DNA from: DATJBF01 sp035515475
GTDB taxonomy: Bacteria; Verrucomicrobiota; Verrucomicrobiia; Palsa-1439
DNA length: 64,000 nt
Reading direction: 5' to 3'
Assembly (NCBI GenBank): GCA_035515475.1
Contig: DATJBF010000046.1
Location: 1 to 64,000 of the forward strand
The notes under the pieces are model-generated. The model worked only from the letters and a program-made list of their open reading frames with translations. It was not told the origin of the DNA and searched no databases. This document shows, one piece after another, positions 19,001 through 26,734 of the stretch. Both the position numbers and the translations under genes were made by a program. The first letter of the stretch is position 1, and each line of letters starts with the position of its first letter.

Positions 19001-19161
19001 AGCTGCGCCAGCCACTGGGGATTGCCGTCGTGGGCGGCCTGCTTTTCTCCCAGGTGCTGACGCTGTATACCACGCCGGTGATCTACCTCGCCTTTGAACA
19101 TCAACGGCAGAAATTCCGTCTCCGACGCCTGCAGGCTGTGGGCGAACCCGTCCCGGCATGA
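16057..19161 (+). CDS. RND multidrug efflux permease (MdtC-like)
   Basis: Second RND pump subunit, 1034 aa. It starts NVSEPFIRRAAGTSLLAAGLF and keeps the same landmarks as its upstream partner: LPGADPETVASSLAAPLERR, GFVVDDAIVVIENVYRYIE and GIVKKNAIMMIDFALEAERHE. The ATG at 16057 overlaps the stop of the preceding gene (ATGA), so the longer reading from 15982 is rejected. With the adaptor and the MdtB-like gene it forms an MdtABC-type tripartite exporter. The outer-membrane partner must be encoded elsewhere; a TolC-like gene exists at 35795-37063. Confidence 0.94.
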   Translation: MNVSEPFIRRAAGTSLLAAGLFLLGIVAYRFLPVAAIPRVDFPMISVSASLPGADPETVASSLAAPLERRLAQISGVTELTSVSTLGGTSITIQFDLNRNIDGAARDVQAAINAAASELPINLPNPPTYRKVNPADAPIMVLAMTSDTLPSSQVYEYADTIVGQKLSQVEGVSQVLIPSAEKSAVRVQVNPAALASTGLSLEDVRSFLGQIAVDQPKGSLDGQQTSYTLVSNDQLQEAREFRPLILVQRHNVPIKLTALGKVVQGGENARLAGWAGTKRAVLLIVFKQAGANVIETVDRIKAQMPQLEKWIPPSVKLSVLNDRTVTIRSSVSDVEVSLLVSISLVVMVIFLFLRRLWPTFIACVTVPLALAGTFAIMYLLHYSVDNLSLMAITISVGFVVDDAIVVIENVYRYIEQGQHTMEAALNGAKQIGFTVISISTSLVAVFIPLLFMGGLIGRLLHEFAVTLSLAILVSGIVSLTVTPMMCSRFLKPESAYKTEGPFYRACEKAFNWMLAGYEHGLKWVLRHQGFMLLVALATLVATIGLYLVVPKGFFPQQDTGVMFGTTEAAQDISFTAMARLQQQVARIVLADPAIDTVGSFIGGGGGSTLNKGRMFITLKPRSARKVGVDEVTRRLHRKLADVAGITLYLQPVQDIRVGGRLSAALYQYSLQSADLDALNHWSSLLVNRLRTIRQLTDVNSDQQMRGLQSNVVIDRDSAARLGVSPEAIDNTLYDAFGQRQVATIYEKYNQHHIVMEVDPQYQLDPSSLNKIYVASNTGHQVPLSSVAKFTTSNTALSVNHQGQFPAVTLSFNLAPGVSLGQATELIQNAAQEMRMPSSVQGSFQGTARVFQSSLATTPLLLIAALIAVYVVLGMLYESLIHPITILSTLPSAGVGALLAMMFFGFDLSLVSFIGIILLMGIVKKNAIMMIDFALEAERHEKLSPENAIYKACVIRFRPIMMTTMAALLGAVPLAIGLGTGSELRQPLGIAVVGGLLFSQVLTLYTTPVIYLAFEHQRQKFRLRRLQAVGEPVPA

Positions 19162-19231
19162 CGCGGGTTGTCGAACGGCGCGAGCCTGGACTTGTCCCCG
19201 CCTCGTCGCACGTGGTAGATGCCTGTGCATC

Positions 19232-20860
19232 ATGAGCGGTTCTCATTCCTGGAATTTATCCGCCCGTACGTTGTCGAGGAACTTCAACGGGCGATGGCTC
19301 GCCTGTCTCTGCGTGCTGCTCGGCGTTTCGGTCTCCGCAGCCGCGGTGGCGGACGATCAATTTCAAATGCCGCAGGTCAAGGAGCCGGCGATTCCCGCAC
19401 GGGTTGTGAATCTGGCCGACGTCGGCGGAAGACCAGACGGGAAAACACTCAACACGGAAATCATCGCCCGGGCCGTTTCCTCGCTGGCCGAGAAGGGCGG
19501 CGGGAAACTCGTGGTTCCGGCAGGGATCTGGCGCACGGGCCCGATCCGCCTCCAAAGCAACCTCGAACTGCATTTGGAGGAGGGCGCATTGGTTCAATTC
19601 ACGTCCGACTTCAAGCAGTATCCCGAAGTGACGTTCGACGTGAGGGGCGAGAAGGAAACGCGGTTGATGTCCCCGCTCTATGGCGAAAACCTGCAGAACG
19701 TCGCCATCACCGGGCGCGGCGTGTTCGACGGCGCGGGCGACGCGTGGCGGCCTGTAAAAAAAATCAAGATGACCGCGAGACAGTGGAAACAACTGCTGGC
19801 CTCGGGCGGCGTCCTGGAGGATAACGGCAACATCTGGTGGCCTTCGGAGGAAGCCCGGAAAGACCGGCGACCGGTTCTGTTGAAGCTGGTGAATTGCCGC
19901 CAGATCCTGCTGCAGGGCGTGACGTTCCAAAACTCGCCGATGTGGAATCTGAATCCAACCCTGTGCGCGGACGTCACGATTCGCGACGTGACCGTGCGCA
20001 ACCCGTGGTATTCGCAGAACGGCGACGGCCTCGACCTCGAACATTGCCGCAAGGTCGTCGTGCGCAACTCGCGATTCGACGTGGGCGACGACGCCATCTG
20101 CCTCAAGTCGGGTGCCAACGAGAAAGGCCACCGCATCGGCGTGCCAACCGAAAACGTGCTGGTCGAGGATTGCATCGTCTATCACGGCCACGGCGGGTTC
20201 ACCATCGGCAGCGAAATGTCGGGCGGCGTGCGCAACATCCGCGTCAACAATTGCCTGTTCATGGGCACCGACGTCGGGTTGCGGTTCAAAAGCCAGCGGG
20301 GCCGCGGCGGAATCGTCGAGAAGATCTACATTTCCAACGTGCGGATGACGGACATCGCAACCGACGCAATCGGCTTCAACATGTATTACAGCGGCCAAGC
20401 CCCGCTCGACGAAAACGGCGACCTGACGACGGGCGAATCAAAGGCGGTGCCGGTGAGTGAAGAGACGCCGCAATTTCGCGACATTTATTTCGACGACATC
20501 GTTTGCCGTGGCGCGCGCTCGGCTGTCGTGCTTGAAGGTCTTCCCGAAATGCCGATCCGCGGCGTCCATTTGCACAACGTCTCGATTACTGCTGAACGCG
20601 GCCTGGCCTGCATGGATGCGGAAAACATAACGTGCGAGAACGTGGAGATCCTAAACAGCAAAGGTCCGGTGGTGAATCTGTTCGACACGAAGAACGCCGT
20701 GCTGGATCACCTGATTTTTCCGAAAGGCGCGGAGGCGGTCATCAAAGCCCAGGGCGACAAGAACGGTGGCATCGTCATCCAGAACACCGACCTCAAATCC
20801 GCCGCGAAAGATTTCATCCTGACCGGTGGGGCCACCACAAACGCGTTTCAGATCAAATAA
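19232..20860 (+). CDS. Secreted glycoside hydrolase family 28 (polygalacturonase-like)
   Basis: Exported right-handed beta-helix enzyme expected to hydrolyse galacturonan-type or related polysaccharides, about 542 aa. A long signal sequence includes WLACLCVLLGVSVSAAAVA. The GH28 catalytic landmarks are all visible: NGDGLDLE (first Asp), VGDDAICLKSG (Asp pair), HGHGGFTIGSEMSGG (His) and RFKSQRGRGG (substrate-binding Arg-Lys). The start is ATG 19232; the longer frame upstream overlaps the efflux gene and lacks family residues. It is not obviously linked to its neighbours, and the exact substrate cannot be read from the sequence. Confidence 0.9.
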   Translation: MSGSHSWNLSARTLSRNFNGRWLACLCVLLGVSVSAAAVADDQFQMPQVKEPAIPARVVNLADVGGRPDGKTLNTEIIARAVSSLAEKGGGKLVVPAGIWRTGPIRLQSNLELHLEEGALVQFTSDFKQYPEVTFDVRGEKETRLMSPLYGENLQNVAITGRGVFDGAGDAWRPVKKIKMTARQWKQLLASGGVLEDNGNIWWPSEEARKDRRPVLLKLVNCRQILLQGVTFQNSPMWNLNPTLCADVTIRDVTVRNPWYSQNGDGLDLEHCRKVVVRNSRFDVGDDAICLKSGANEKGHRIGVPTENVLVEDCIVYHGHGGFTIGSEMSGGVRNIRVNNCLFMGTDVGLRFKSQRGRGGIVEKIYISNVRMTDIATDAIGFNMYYSGQAPLDENGDLTTGESKAVPVSEETPQFRDIYFDDIVCRGARSAVVLEGLPEMPIRGVHLHNVSITAERGLACMDAENITCENVEILNSKGPVVNLFDTKNAVLDHLIFPKGAEAVIKAQGDKNGGIVIQNTDLKSAAKDFILTGGATTNAFQIK

Positions 20861-21672
20861 TGTGGGAGGGGCCTCCGTGCCCCGACCGGATGTGCTTCGT
20901 GGCTGTCATCCTGCTTGTCCGCCGTAGCTTGAGCGAAGGCGGAAGCGAAGCGAAGGATCTCTGTCGTTGAAGCCGAGAGCGCAGAGTACTCACCACGAAG
21001 AGCACGAAGAGCACGGAGCTGTTGATTGCTGATAGACTTCTCCCTTCATCCCCTTGCGCTCGGCTTCCCGTACTTCTTACCTGGCTTCTCACGCACCACG
21101 GTCGTTTCGGCGCCGAGAAACCAGCCGCGGCGACGATTCAACATCTGGTGATATCTCTTGCGCCCCACGCGTCGCGCCTCCTGCTGGAGTCCGGAACGAA
21201 TACGGCGCACTTCGGTGACAGCTTTGGGTTCTTTCCCGGTCTTCATAACCCCATGACTACTTGTGGTGTTTCCACGCGGATCGCCGGATACGGTTCAAAG
21301 TTTCCCCAAGCAAGCTCCAGGTATTCCCTCAAGAAGATTGTCATTTGAGAGCATGACCTTTCAGGTAATATATCATTTTGAAAACTGAACGCTTCACAAT
21401 ACGATTCCTGTATGGCATGTTTCACCCGTGCCTACCCGCGTAAGGAAGGAAAAGACAAAGGTGGGCGCCCTGGAAGGAACCGCTATGATTGCGCTTCGTA
21501 TCTTTGCGCAAGCGACCGGGCACCGGATCGGGCCCAATGACCTTGGAGCCGTCGCACTTGGGAAGCCGGGAGCAAGTAAGAGCGGAACAACGAGAACAGC
21601 TAAACTCTCTGGGTGAAGAGCGCAGAAAGATTCTAGGAAACGCCGCTCAAGCACGATGACCAAGGAAATAGC
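20861..21672. other. Gene-poor stretch with repeat-like DNA and possible short ORFs
   Basis: The first 150 bp are low-complexity, with gcgaaggatctctgtcg and cacgaagagcacgaagagcac words typical of dispersed intergenic repeats. On the minus strand two short overlapping frames (about 33 aa ending at 21243, and 66 aa at 21046-21246) share an ATGA junction. Base composition shifts from GC-rich to markedly AT-richer from about 21.3 kb, which marks the edge of the next gene block. The last 250 bp carry no convincing gene. Confidence 0.5.
21046..21246 (-). CDS. Possible small basic protein, 66 aa
   Basis: Low-confidence call. The product is very basic and helical, with TEVRRIRSGLQQEARRVGRKRYHQMLNRRRGWFLG, which resembles the short partner proteins often seen beside small toxin-type genes. 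Its ATG overlaps by 4 bp the stop of a tiny upstream frame (MTIFLREYLELAWGNFEPY, starting at 21344). The overlap supports translation, but both frames are short and the region is repeat-rich. Confidence 0.3.
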   Translation of the reverse strand: MKTGKEPKAVTEVRRIRSGLQQEARRVGRKRYHQMLNRRRGWFLGAETTVVREKPGKKYGKPSARG

Positions 21673-22974
21673 ATGACAGCAGAAATAGCCGTTCTCAATA
21701 AGTCTGCCGTGGCTCTCGCGGCTGATAGTGCGGTGACCATTCAACACGAGATGGGCTACAAGGTTTACAATACGATGAACAAGTTGTTCGCACTGCATAA
21801 GCCGCGGCCGGTGGGCGTTATGATCTATGGCGGTGCAGAATTGATGGGGATTCCTTGGGAAACCATAATCAGGGTCTACCAAGCACGCTACTCCCAGGTA
21901 AAATTTAACCGTCTCGCTGCTTATGGGAAGCACTTTATTTCGTTTTTGGACCGCCGCAATCCGCTTTTCCCGCTTCGCAGTCAGCGTGAACACTTCGAGT
22001 CTATAGTCGAGGCACATTTTACAGTAATTAGGCAACAGCTAGAGGATGTAGTCAAGGAGGAGATCGACAAGAAGGGTCAGGTTGATAATTCTCGCATCAC
22101 GGTTCTCGCCGACGAAATGGTTGCCTCTCATCTCCAAAAATGGCGGCAGTTCAAACGCATAAAAACGTTTCCCAGAAATCATCGGCGAAAAGTCCTGAAG
22201 AGACATGGGAGAGCCGTCTCCAAGACGCTGAAAAAGGTGTTTCAGAAAGTGCCGCTCTCCGGCAGGGCCAGACGGGGTCTAAGAAGTGTAGCGATTGATT
22301 TTTTCTGCAAGAACAGATTCTCCAGTAATTCTTCCGGGGTGGTGATTGCGGGATTTGGAGAAAAGGATGTGTTCCCTGCGTTGGTGTCTTTTGAAGTGGA
22401 GTTGGTTGTCAATGACCGACTCAAGTATCAAGAGGGCAGGAAACACCAAGTAGCCCTCGATGACCCGGCGTGTGTTATTCCGTTCGCGCAAGAAGATGTG
22501 GTTGTCACGCTGGTTGAAGGAGCCGACCCTTCATATCAAGAACTCGTCCGATCTTCATTTTCAGAAATACTCAGGCGCTATGCCGAGGGCATGGTCAAGG
22601 GCTTAAAACTGGCGGACAAGAAACGCGAGCAAAGACTATTGGATGCCCTACTGAAATTCGGGATAAAGTTGGAAGAGGGGTTTACGGGGGAACTCAGGGT
22701 CTATAAAATTGAGAATCACATAAGACATTTGTTGGATGTTGTCCGCATGCTTCCAAAAGACGAACTTGCGGCAATGGCTGAATCGTTAGTAAATCTAACA
22801 TCCTTGAAGCGGAAGATGTCCTTGGCGACAGAAACCGTTGGCGGCCCAATCGATGTAGCGGTCATTTCTAAGGGCGAGGGCATGATCTGGATCAAGCGAA
22901 AACATTATTTCACGAAGGACTTGAATCCGCAGTTCTTTCAGCGGTATCATAAGGAAAGCCAAACTGAGGTGTGA
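21673..22974 (+). CDS. Large proteasome-like (Ntn-hydrolase-like) protein
   Basis: 433-aa protein of a family I know only as hypothetical. Its N-terminus, TAEIAVLNKSAVALAADSAVT after removal of Met, has the form of a 20S proteasome beta subunit or HslV: Thr at mature position 1, Asp at 17 followed by Ser, and a Lys at 36 that could stand for Lys33. The segment KLFALHKPRPVGVMIYGGAE resembles the next strands of that fold. The remaining 300 residues are helical and charged, far longer than any HslV or Anbu subunit. AAGGAAA precedes the ATG. It is coupled to a 64-aa gene by a GTGA overlap. Low GC relative to its neighbours suggests horizontal acquisition. Protease activity is inferred only. Confidence 0.75.
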   Translation: MTAEIAVLNKSAVALAADSAVTIQHEMGYKVYNTMNKLFALHKPRPVGVMIYGGAELMGIPWETIIRVYQARYSQVKFNRLAAYGKHFISFLDRRNPLFPLRSQREHFESIVEAHFTVIRQQLEDVVKEEIDKKGQVDNSRITVLADEMVASHLQKWRQFKRIKTFPRNHRRKVLKRHGRAVSKTLKKVFQKVPLSGRARRGLRSVAIDFFCKNRFSSNSSGVVIAGFGEKDVFPALVSFEVELVVNDRLKYQEGRKHQVALDDPACVIPFAQEDVVVTLVEGADPSYQELVRSSFSEILRRYAEGMVKGLKLADKKREQRLLDALLKFGIKLEEGFTGELRVYKIENHIRHLLDVVRMLPKDELAAMAESLVNLTSLKRKMSLATETVGGPIDVAVISKGEGMIWIKRKHYFTKDLNPQFFQRYHKESQTEV

Positions 22975-23165
22975 AGGTGAAAAGAGAACAGAAATCACAT
23001 AAACCGTTGCGCTCGGTTGAGGAGTATCGAAGGCGGTTCTTCCCTCAGTCATCCCAAAAGAAGAAGGCCGAAATCGACCCAAAGCAGTTGGGCCTTATTC
23101 TCGCCGATGAAGTGTTTGAGAAAGCCAAACCCGTTCTCAAGGGAACCGTCTTGGCCCAAGCATAG
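22971..23165 (+). CDS. Small partner of the proteasome-like protein, 64 aa
   Basis: Starts at GTG 22971, overlapping the stop of the proteasome-like gene in GTGA, so it is translated by coupling. The product is basic at the N-terminus (VKREQKSHKPLRSVEEYRRRFFPQ) and ends in a helical segment (GLILADEVFEKAKPVLKGTVL). No known family, signal peptide or membrane segment. The tight overlap and shared low-GC composition indicate that the two genes form one functional pair. Confidence 0.65.
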   Translation: MKVKREQKSHKPLRSVEEYRRRFFPQSSQKKKAEIDPKQLGLILADEVFEKAKPVLKGTVLAQA

Positions 23166-23286
23166 CGGTCTGCAATTCGCCCGTAGCGCATCGGGGAAGG
23201 TCGGCAGAGTCAACCCTCCACTCGACACGCTGAGCCGACGACAAGCTGGGACAGGGTGGCGGTCGGTATCGACGGAGATCAGCCCG

Positions 23287-23823
23287 TCACCACTTCACCT
23301 TGACGCTGCGTTTCTGGCCGAGGCGGTCGATGTAGGAAACTTCACCGTGGCGTTGGCCGTATTCGTGGAGTTCCTTGGTGATTTTCACGTCGAAGCAACA
23401 ATACTCGGCAATCTCCACGATCTTGCCTTCCTTCCACCATTTCAGCGCCATCATGCCGTCGGCAATCTTCGGCGCGTGGAGCGTCGCCTTGGCCAGCGCA
23501 TCGAGTGACAGCCGGTGGCCGAGCTTCTGTTCGAGATCGGCCATCAGGTCGAGCGTCGGCACGGCGCGCAAATCGAGCGGCGAATAACCCGCCAGCACCT
23601 CGTAATCAAAATTCAGGATGTTGAATCCCACGACCCGGTCGGCCCGCATCAGTTCCTTGATGAGATCGTTGACCCGCGTCTCGTGGAAAATCCGGTACTG
23701 ATTGTCGCCCGTGCTGAAGGTCACGCCGACCGACATCTTCATGTCGCGTTTGCGGTTCCAGCCGCCCACTTCGGCCGCGCTCTTCTGCGTTTCCAGGTCG
23801 AAATAAACGAGGTTTGACATCAA
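23287..23823 (-). CDS. RNase H-like 3'-5' exonuclease domain protein
   Basis: 178-aa predicted DEDD-family exonuclease. The first acidic motif is YFDLETQ at the N-terminus, the second is VVGFNILNFDYEVL near the middle, and the third is EYCCFDVKITKELHEYG near the end, consistent with the DEDDy YprB-like group. No other domains are present. ATG at 23823 or 23820 (adjacent Met codons) are equally possible. Repeat DNA lies directly upstream. The nucleic-acid substrate is unknown. Confidence 0.85.
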   Translation of the reverse strand: MMSNLVYFDLETQKSAAEVGGWNRKRDMKMSVGVTFSTGDNQYRIFHETRVNDLIKELMRADRVVGFNILNFDYEVLAGYSPLDLRAVPTLDLMADLEQKLGHRLSLDALAKATLHAPKIADGMMALKWWKEGKIVEIAEYCCFDVKITKELHEYGQRHGEVSYIDRLGQKRSVKVKW

Positions 23824-23941
23824 AAATCCGAAATCCGAATCTCGAAATTCGAAACAAATCCGAATGGCGGCAAATCCAAATTCCTGTCTTCGGAATTCGA
23901 GTTTCCTTCGGGCTTCGGGTTTCGGACTTCGGATTTCCTCT
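23824..23941. repeat. AT-rich degenerate intergenic repeat
   Basis: About 118 bp are built from variants of attcgaaatccgaatc and cttcgggtttcggacttcgg in both orientations (aaatccgaaatccgaat, ttcggacttcggattt). They form imperfect inverted repeats between the exonuclease and dehydrogenase genes. Composition and internal repetition differ sharply from the flanking coding DNA. It looks like a dispersed intergenic repeat rather than a regulatory site. Confidence 0.7.
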
Positions 23942-24946
23942 TCATTGTGCCACCCGAGGCAGGGTCAGGGTCCGCATCGTGTGCAGGCCGGGTTTCGCTT
24001 CGAGCAGCCGCGGAATCATATTCACCAGGATGGCCGGCGTGGCAATGTCGCCCGGCGTGCCGCCGTGCAGCACCAGATGGAGCGGCGGGTCGCCGTCGAT
24101 CTCGACCTCGTCGCGCGGCACGGGTGCGCCGACATACATCTGCAATTCCAGCCGCAACACTTCGTGTTTGTCGTGCCCGCCCCGCTCCGAGCGGGACCAG
24201 CCCCGCGCGATTTGCCGCACACCGGCCACGGCGTCGCGTTTGACGGTCAGGTACTCCGTCCGCACGTCCTTCACCGAGAGCACCGGCGCGATTTCTTCTT
24301 CGACCCGCTCCAAATCCCACCCGAGCGCGTCGGCAATAAACACCAGCGATTCCGTGAGACCGACGTGGCGGATTTTCTTTTGTTGCGCGAGCCGGTGGAA
24401 TTCATCCTCGGTCAAACCCGCTCCAACTTTGCGCTGCAACGCCTCCCGCCGGGTGCCGGCGTCCACGATGCGCACTACCCGCACCGCATCCACGCGCCGA
24501 CACACGGCCGTCGCCACGACCGCCAGCGTATCCATCACAAAACCGGGATTAACCCCGGTGCCGACCGCGGCCACTCCGTGCCGGGCGCACACCTGGTTCA
24601 ATTTCTCCGCCAGTGCCCGATGGCGATAATAAGGGAACAAGGCTTCTTCGCACGACGTGACGCAATGCATGCCCGCACGCGCGATCTCGCCGATTTGCGC
24701 GGCGCATTCCGCAAAGTCCGACGTCGTGCAATGAACGACGGCGTCCGCCGCCGGGAGCTCTTGGCCGACGGCGATGCCGAGCTTGTGTTTCAAACCAAGC
24801 ACCTCTCCGAGGTCGCGCCCGGCCAAATTGGGGTCGCGGTCTACCGCGCCGACCAATTCCAATCCCGATCGATCCAGAACCAGCCGTGCGGCCGCGCATC
24901 CGATCGCTCCCAGTCCATATTGAATGACTCGAATGGGTTTGTTCAT
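23942..24946 (-). CDS. Dihydrodipicolinate reductase-like NAD(P)-dependent dehydrogenase
   Basis: 334-aa Rossmann-fold protein. It starts KPIRVIQYGLGAIGCAAARLVL (GxGxxG) and continues VGAVDRDPNLAGRDLGEVLG, as in the DapB / 2,4-diaminopentanoate dehydrogenase superfamily. A C-terminal catalytic region includes GTGVNPGFVMDTLAVV. It is larger than true DapB and lacks an obvious DapB signature, so an amino-acid dehydrogenase of the diaminopentanoate type is more likely than lysine biosynthesis. The start is ATG 24946. A decayed copy of its 5' end lies at 25411-25540. Confidence 0.8.
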   Translation of the reverse strand: MNKPIRVIQYGLGAIGCAAARLVLDRSGLELVGAVDRDPNLAGRDLGEVLGLKHKLGIAVGQELPAADAVVHCTTSDFAECAAQIGEIARAGMHCVTSCEEALFPYYRHRALAEKLNQVCARHGVAAVGTGVNPGFVMDTLAVVATAVCRRVDAVRVVRIVDAGTRREALQRKVGAGLTEDEFHRLAQQKKIRHVGLTESLVFIADALGWDLERVEEEIAPVLSVKDVRTEYLTVKRDAVAGVRQIARGWSRSERGGHDKHEVLRLELQMYVGAPVPRDEVEIDGDPPLHLVLHGGTPGDIATPAILVNMIPRLLEAKPGLHTMRTLTLPRVAQ

Positions 24947-25016
24947 GATGGCGCGTCGCATCGGCTCTTGTATCGCCAATGGGGCGGTGCTTCAACGAAA
25001 AAGCCGGGCGGCGACT

Positions 25017-25080
25017 GTAGCCGAAACTCGGCAGTTGCCGCGAGCAGCCCCGACAAGATCGGGGTGAACCTCGCGGCTAC
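25017..25080. repeat. Palindromic intergenic repeat (gtagccg...cggctac)
   Basis: Seven-bp inverted ends (gtagccg / cggctac) enclose a second 6-bp hairpin, ccccga-caaga-tcgggg. Related words (tgtagccgcgaatttcgccccgaag) occur upstream of nrdJ near 2540. This is a dispersed REP-like palindrome. It has no T-run and is not an obvious terminator. Confidence 0.6.
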
Positions 25081-25110
25081 AATCCGGCAGCAGCGTCAAG
25101 ACGGATCATT

Positions 25111-25398
25111 TCAGTGCCCGACTTCGCGCATGCTGCAGGGGCCATGGTGATCGTCGTGCACCGTGCCACGGGACGCGGGGTCAAGCGTCGGCACGTGGTC
25201 CACGAGAAACCGGTAGAGATAGCGGCCCCGGGCCAATTCCAACGTGACGTGCCAGGTGCCATCGATGCCTTTCTGCAGGGTGTGTGTTGACGGCGAACCC
25301 CCCTTGATCGGACGGATGACCAACAAGACCTCATGCGCCTTCGGTGCGTTGAGGCGGAATACGGTGGGTTTGGTGAACGCTTGATGGCGTGGCGGCAC
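25111..25398 (-). CDS. Single-domain glycogen-binding (CBM48-like) protein
   Basis: 95-aa protein resembling the AMPK/isoamylase N-terminal carbohydrate-binding module: TVFRLNAPKAHEVLLVIRP, then DGTWHVTLELARGRYLYRFLVDH and LDPASRGTVHDDHHGP. It starts at GTG 25398 with AGAGG eight bases upstream. Such stand-alone modules may bind alpha-glucans or act as scaffolds. A second protein of this kind is encoded at 44814-45161. It begins just after a truncated dehydrogenase copy. Confidence 0.8.
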   Translation of the reverse strand: MPPRHQAFTKPTVFRLNAPKAHEVLLVIRPIKGGSPSTHTLQKGIDGTWHVTLELARGRYLYRFLVDHVPTLDPASRGTVHDDHHGPCSMREVGH

Positions 25399-25410
25399 GG
25401 CGGGAACCTC

Positions 25411-25540
25411 TCAGGAATAAAACGCCGCCACGGCGCGCTCCAGCACGCCCCATCCGCAGTCAATGATCCGAATCGGCCTGCTCATGTCGACCCTCGATAA
25501 GCCACTTGTATCGCCCCCTTGTGTTCGCATCAACGAAAAA
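25411..25540 (-). pseudogene. Truncated duplicate of the DapB-like gene 5' end
   Basis: The short frame MSRPIRIIDCGWGVLERAVAAF (ATG 25485) matches the beginning of the dehydrogenase at 24946 (MNKPIRVIQYGLGAIGCAAA), then stops. The similarity continues about 55 bp upstream of both ATGs: ttttcgttga and ggcgatacaag recur at corresponding places. The rest of the gene is missing, replaced by the glycogen-binding-module gene. This is a decayed tandem copy in which the leader and start survive. Confidence 0.7.
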
Positions 25541-25558
25541 TCGGGCGCCCACCACTGC

Positions 25559-26734
25559 TCACCTCTTTTGCAGCCGCCAGACGGCCAGGGCACCCGCAGC
25601 AAACAACGCCGTGCTGTAGGCGAACGCCGCCAGCGTTCCCCACACGGCCCACAATGCGCCCACCACGATGCTGGAGAGAAAATCGCCGACCCCGTTGACC
25701 GTCGCCAGCATGCCGAAGCCCATGCCGTGATGCGCTTGGTCCACCAATTCAGCGGCGAGCGAATCCTCCAGCGCTTCCTCGGTCGCCACGTAAATGCCGG
25801 CGAGCACGAACACGCCGGCCAGAACCGCCAGGGTCAACGTCGCGAACATCAACACGAGTCCCATCACCGCAGCCAGCGCGTAGCCGCCGGCCAACAGCGC
25901 ACGTTTGTTGAAGTGATCGGCGAGCCAGCCGGCCACGAAGGCAAATCCTGCGTACAGCACGTTGTGCAGGACATACAACGATATGGCGACGCTCGCCGCC
26001 TTCGCGGCACCGAATTGCGGCGTGAGTTTTTGCGTCGCCAGCAGAATCAACATCGTGTGGGCAAAATCACCGGCGCCAAACAGCCCCACTGCCAGCAGAA
26101 ACTTCTGAAACGGTTTTGGCAACGCCGTCAGGCCCGCGCGAAAGGAAATGTATTTCACATGAACCCGTTCCCGTTCCTCGACCAGAAACCCGATCGCGGC
26201 CGCCGCCAGCAGTCCCGGTATCAACGTCAGCAGCAACACCCGGGAGAAATTGCCGGCGAACACCGCCAGCAGGATCGTGGCGGTCACCGGACCGACAATC
26301 GCCCCGCACGTGTCCATCATCCGTTCGAAACCGAACGCGCGTCCGTACGTCTCCGGCGTGACCGCCGCCGCCAGCAACGCCTTGCGCACGGGCGTGCGCA
26401 CGCCGCGCCCGAGCCACGCGCTGGCCCGGCACAGCAACACGTGCCACGCCTGCGTCGCCAGCCCGATGCACGCCGTGCCGGCGGTCGTGACGATGTAACC
26501 AGCGACCGCAATCGGTTTCCGCCGCCGCAGTTGGTCGGTGAAATAACCCGATCCCATCTTGGCGAAGCTCGACAGCCCATCGGATACGCCTTCGATGATG
26601 CCGAGCCAGGCCGCCGCCGCGCCCATCGTGGCCAGGAAGGCCGGCATCACCGCCGTCGCAATCTCGTGGGACCAATCGCTCAACAACGACGCCAACCCGA
26701 TGCCCAGCACGGTACGATTGATCCAGCGGCTCAT
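25559..26734 (-). CDS. MFS transporter
   Basis: 391-aa inner-membrane permease with about twelve hydrophobic helices. It starts SRWINRTVLGIGLASLLSDWSHE, and the loop 2-3 region GYFTDQLRRRKPIAVAGY carries the MFS signature. After the midpoint, GLFGAGDFAHTMLILLATQ opens the second half. Its ATG (26734) overlaps the stop of the upstream methyltransferase (ATGA), so the long N-terminal frame beyond it is rejected. The substrate cannot be told; the nearby chromate-transporter remnant suggests a former resistance locus. Confidence 0.9.
   Translation of the reverse strand: MSRWINRTVLGIGLASLLSDWSHEIATAVMPAFLATMGAAAAWLGIIEGVSDGLSSFAKMGSGYFTDQLRRRKPIAVAGYIVTTAGTACIGLATQAWHVLLCRASAWLGRGVRTPVRKALLAAAVTPETYGRAFGFERMMDTCGAIVGPVTATILLAVFAGNFSRVLLLTLIPGLLAAAAIGFLVEERERVHVKYISFRAGLTALPKPFQKFLLAVGLFGAGDFAHTMLILLATQKLTPQFGAAKAASVAISLYVLHNVLYAGFAFVAGWLADHFNKRALLAGGYALAAVMGLVLMFATLTLAVLAGVFVLAGIYVATEEALEDSLAAELVDQAHHGMGFGMLATVNGVGDFLSSIVVGALWAVWGTLAAFAYSTALFAAGALAVWRLQKR

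Noticed and set aside
21428..21616. 62-aa plus-strand frame before the proteasome-like gene
   Set aside because: No ribosome site, no homologous features, and a repeat-rich context.
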